From the NCBI RefSeq assembly GCF_018143015.1, contig NC_054752.1:4885216-4949215 (forward strand): 64,000 nucleotides of DNA, read 5' to 3'. The translations under genes were made by a program, and so were the position numbers. How positions within the stretch are numbered: the stretch's first letter is position 1; every line of letters starts with the position of its first letter. The notes under the pieces were generated by a model. That model was not told the DNA's origin. It saw only the letters and a program-made list of their open reading frames with translations, and did no database searches. The DNA comes from Lytechinus variegatus (taxonomy: Eukaryota; Echinodermata; Echinoidea; Temnopleuroida; Toxopneustidae). This document shows, piece by piece, positions 61,560-64,000 of the stretch.

Positions 61560-61915
61560 ATTCGTAATTCCGAAGCTTCGTAATTCCGAAGGTTCGGTTA
61601 TTCCGAAGGTTCGTATTTCCGAAGGTTCGTAATTCCGAAGGTTCGTAATTCCGAAGGTTCGTCAATCCGAAAACGAAATAAGGTTCGTAATTCCGAAGGT
61701 TCGTTAATCCGAAAACAAAATAAGGTTCGTAATTCCGAAGGTTCGTTAATCCGAAAACGGAATAAGGTTCGTAATTCCGAAGGTTCGTTAATCCGAAAAC
61801 GAAATAAGGTTCGTTAATCCGAAAACGAAATAAGGTTCGTTAATCCGAAAACGAAATAAGGTTCGTTAATCCGAAAATTAAATAAGGTTCGTATTTCCGA
61901 AAATGAAAATAATTC
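61560..61915 (+). repeat. Minisatellite of GGTTCGTAATTCCGAA / GGTTCGTTAATCCGAAAAC units
   Basis: About a dozen short units in two alternating forms give a compound period near 40 bp in the middle and shorter periods at the edges. The minus-strand frame at 61665-61435 reads through it. Confidence 0.9.
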
Positions 61916-62189
61916 ATTTTGGTAACAAAAACGATGTTGTCATTACAAGATTACACGATATTATGCAATGATAGTAATAACGATCGATGATGTGTGTTGG
62001 GGCCAAAGCATGTATTTCATTAAGAATGGCGCCATGATCAAGCATAGGCTAATTTCGATTTTATCTGAGCAATTGCTGCCTATAAGCAAACGGTTTAATT
62101 AAAGATGCAGGGGATCAAGTGTGTTGGAAGCGTGCGAGCAACCTCTAGATAATAGGATTTGTATTGGAGGGGATGTCATTTTTAATAAC

Positions 62190-64000
62190 AGCTTCTGCTG
62201 GTAATAAAAATAAAAATAATACTAATAATGATCCTTGTGAGATGTTAAAGCGCGAATCGCAAGCTGAAACTAGTAGACATTTCATGTAACAAGACGTGAA
62301 GTGAGCATTCGGAGCATTTTTTGTAATCGTGAGAAAGATGTGTATCTTTCTAAAGAATTAAAGCGAGGGCGAGTTGTAATTTGTTTATATACTGACCTGG
62401 GGCCCGTTGCATGAAACTTTTTACCTGAGAAAACTCAGGTTGTTTTTACAGGAGTTTTTGCCCTGTGCTAAAGTAATTGGCGGAAATCAGACTAACCTTA
62501 GTTTTCAGTTTTTACCAGAGTTTCTCAGGTAAAAAGTTTTATGCAACAGGCTTCAGTAAGTAATCTTTTAAGGACTGCATTTAGTGACTCATGAATAGAA
62601 TATATATCTCACGAACTAAATAATGAGAGCGCGAACCGCAAGCTTAAAATTTGTGATATTCCAACCTGAAAACTGGACATTTCATACTTCTTTTTTGTAA
62701 CCAGGAATAGAATGAGTTCCTCAATAAACAATACTTGATGCGAGCGATAAACGTGAGCCAAATTTTTCCGATTTTCCAACCTGAAAACTGGACATTCTAT
62801 AGCATTCTTGTAAAAAAAAATAATAATAGCTGGGAGAATAGTTTTCAGAACTGAAGTGGCTTCCCTGGGTAAATGATATCTATATCAATATCATCATTCT
62901 AGGCCCACATGAAATTTCCAAAAGTTTGAGCACGTGATTCGCTCGCAACATCTCACAAGGATGCCCTTCACAGTATTGACCAAAAAGGTGAATTTTACAT
63001 CTTCAGATTTGACTTTTTCCCCCAAACCGCTTGCTCTCTACGCTCGCAGAAATGAAACGTAAATATATAACTTTAGCATGTTTAGTGATCAATTTAGTTA
63101 CTACAAAAACACACAACCTCTTTACACAGATGATAATCTAATGGTGAAAATATCCGTTTGCACCAAATTGCCCCTATTGGCCCCCTTTTTTTTACTTTGC
63201 CCCCCCCAAAAAAAAAAATACGTTCCGCCGCCATTGGCTAAAACACGCATCGTCTTCATGGCTAACTGCAAAAAGTTCTTAAAATGTCCCCTTTAGATCA
63301 GATCAGAGCTTATATATTTAAAAATTCTGTTCGCGCTTCTTGCTAGCAGTTATTATCTAAATTTAGTTACATAGGCATCTCGCTTTGAAGATCACAAACA
63401 TATTGCCCATCATATTAACAAAAATATAGCTCGCGCTCGCATTATTTAAAAAGGGTTTATCATGTTATTACATATTTACTTTATTTTATAAGGATAAAGC
63501 TAATTATTGACTGTTAGGACTACCCTTTCAAAGAAACAAACAAAAATCAACTTTAAACTGCCGATCAAGGAAAATATGGCTAAAAAAAAATCCCCCCCCC
63601 CTCCTCTATTTGACGAAAGTTGGATCCGCCGGGAGGGAGGCAGGGGGCATCAAAAATGGAATAAAAAACAAGGGAATTAATATTTTCCAAAATGGGAAAG
63701 TTCCTTTTTCAAAAATAAATATGCCGTTTTTCATGTTTTTTCGAAATAAAATACTCTTTTTAAAGTATACAAGTTAAGTTAAGTTTTCAGGCTGGGATAT
63801 TGAAAAATTTCAGCTTGCGCTTCGCACTCTCATTCGATTGGTGAAATATGCATCCTAAAGAGGTCACTAAATGCTTTCTTTAACAGGTTCCTTTTCTGGT
63901 CAGTATGTTTAAGCTCGCGTTTTGCGCTCGTGTTAATTCTTTAGTTAGATGCACATCTTTTTAATGACAGCAGAAATCTGCTCGGATTTTTAAAAACTAA
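62190..64000. mobile_element. Mosaic of decayed hAT-like elements with GCGCGAA-type iterations
   Basis: AGCGCGAA(T/C)CGCAAGC motifs followed by ACCTGAAAACTGGACATT iterations (about 62250, 62630, 62735) resemble the interior of 34643-35793. TTGTGAGATGTT (62236) is mirrored by AACATCTCACAA (62948). A hAT-like tip CGTTCCGCCGCCATTG lies at 63223-63238. GCTCGCG-type motifs on the other strand continue to the window end. Boundaries are uncertain. Confidence 0.5.
62399..62554. mobile_element. MITE with GGGCCCGTTGCATGAAAC ends
   Basis: The left arm CCCGTTGCATGAAACTTTTT with ACCTGAGAAAACTC is inverted against GAGTTTCTCAGGT and AAAAAGTTTTATGCAACAGG at the right. It lies within the hAT-like mosaic. Confidence 0.75.

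Overview
The window looks like invertebrate deuterostome nuclear DNA, most likely from an echinoderm and probably a sea urchin. This rests on (i) a RING-less B-box / coiled-coil / beta-propeller protein family of a kind I associate with large sea urchin expansions, and (ii) a dense AT-rich background of hAT-like and Mutator-like non-autonomous elements, foldback elements, tRNA-derived SINEs, truncated LINEs and simple-sequence minisatellites. The species call is recall-based, not proven. There are no bacterial operons, no CRISPR array, no rRNA and no convincing functional tRNA gene.

Genes. Only one complete protein gene is well supported: a single-exon 577-residue B-box protein on the minus strand (36899-38632). 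A paralogue runs off the left edge (1-904, minus, 301 codons open). The two share their 5' flanks and a long spacer, so the locus is a tandem B-box array. A third, weaker coding signal is a two-exon fossil at 52350-52497 and 54046-about 54290, with matching splice phase and a GGDHGG motif.

Layout. 1-904 paralogue A. 905-1336 its 5' flank. 1337-4514 a 3.2-kb long-terminal-inverted-repeat DNA transposon carrying a LINE fragment; its empty site is visible at 26246-26248. 4515-7440 spacer A, paired with 26246-28880, with a SINE at 6318-6646 that the mate lacks. 7422-14079 a 3.33-kb tandem duplication whose right breakpoint lies in a hAT-like element (complete copy 12612-14612). 14613-20325 spacer with LINE, SINE and hairpin MITEs. 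20326-25695 a 5.4-kb Mutator-like foldback element with a 9-bp target duplication and an internal 210-bp satellite in a 630-bp higher-order pattern. 25930-33990 spacer B. 33998-36245 a hAT-like element with a second one nested inside (34643-35793). 36899-38632 gene B. 39611-40890 a tetranucleotide minisatellite. 41140-64000 a gene-poor region of decayed LINE, SINE, MITE and hAT pieces, palindromes and minisatellites.

Order of events (inference from presence/absence and nesting): the B-box locus was duplicated first; the long-TIR element and the 6318 SINE then entered copy A only; a hAT-like element landed in copy A and was caught in a recent 3.33-kb tandem duplication. No LTR retroelement, Polinton or other capsid-bearing element was recognised. 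The most unusual structures are the foldback element with its trimeric satellite and the mosaic divergence between the two B-box paralogues.
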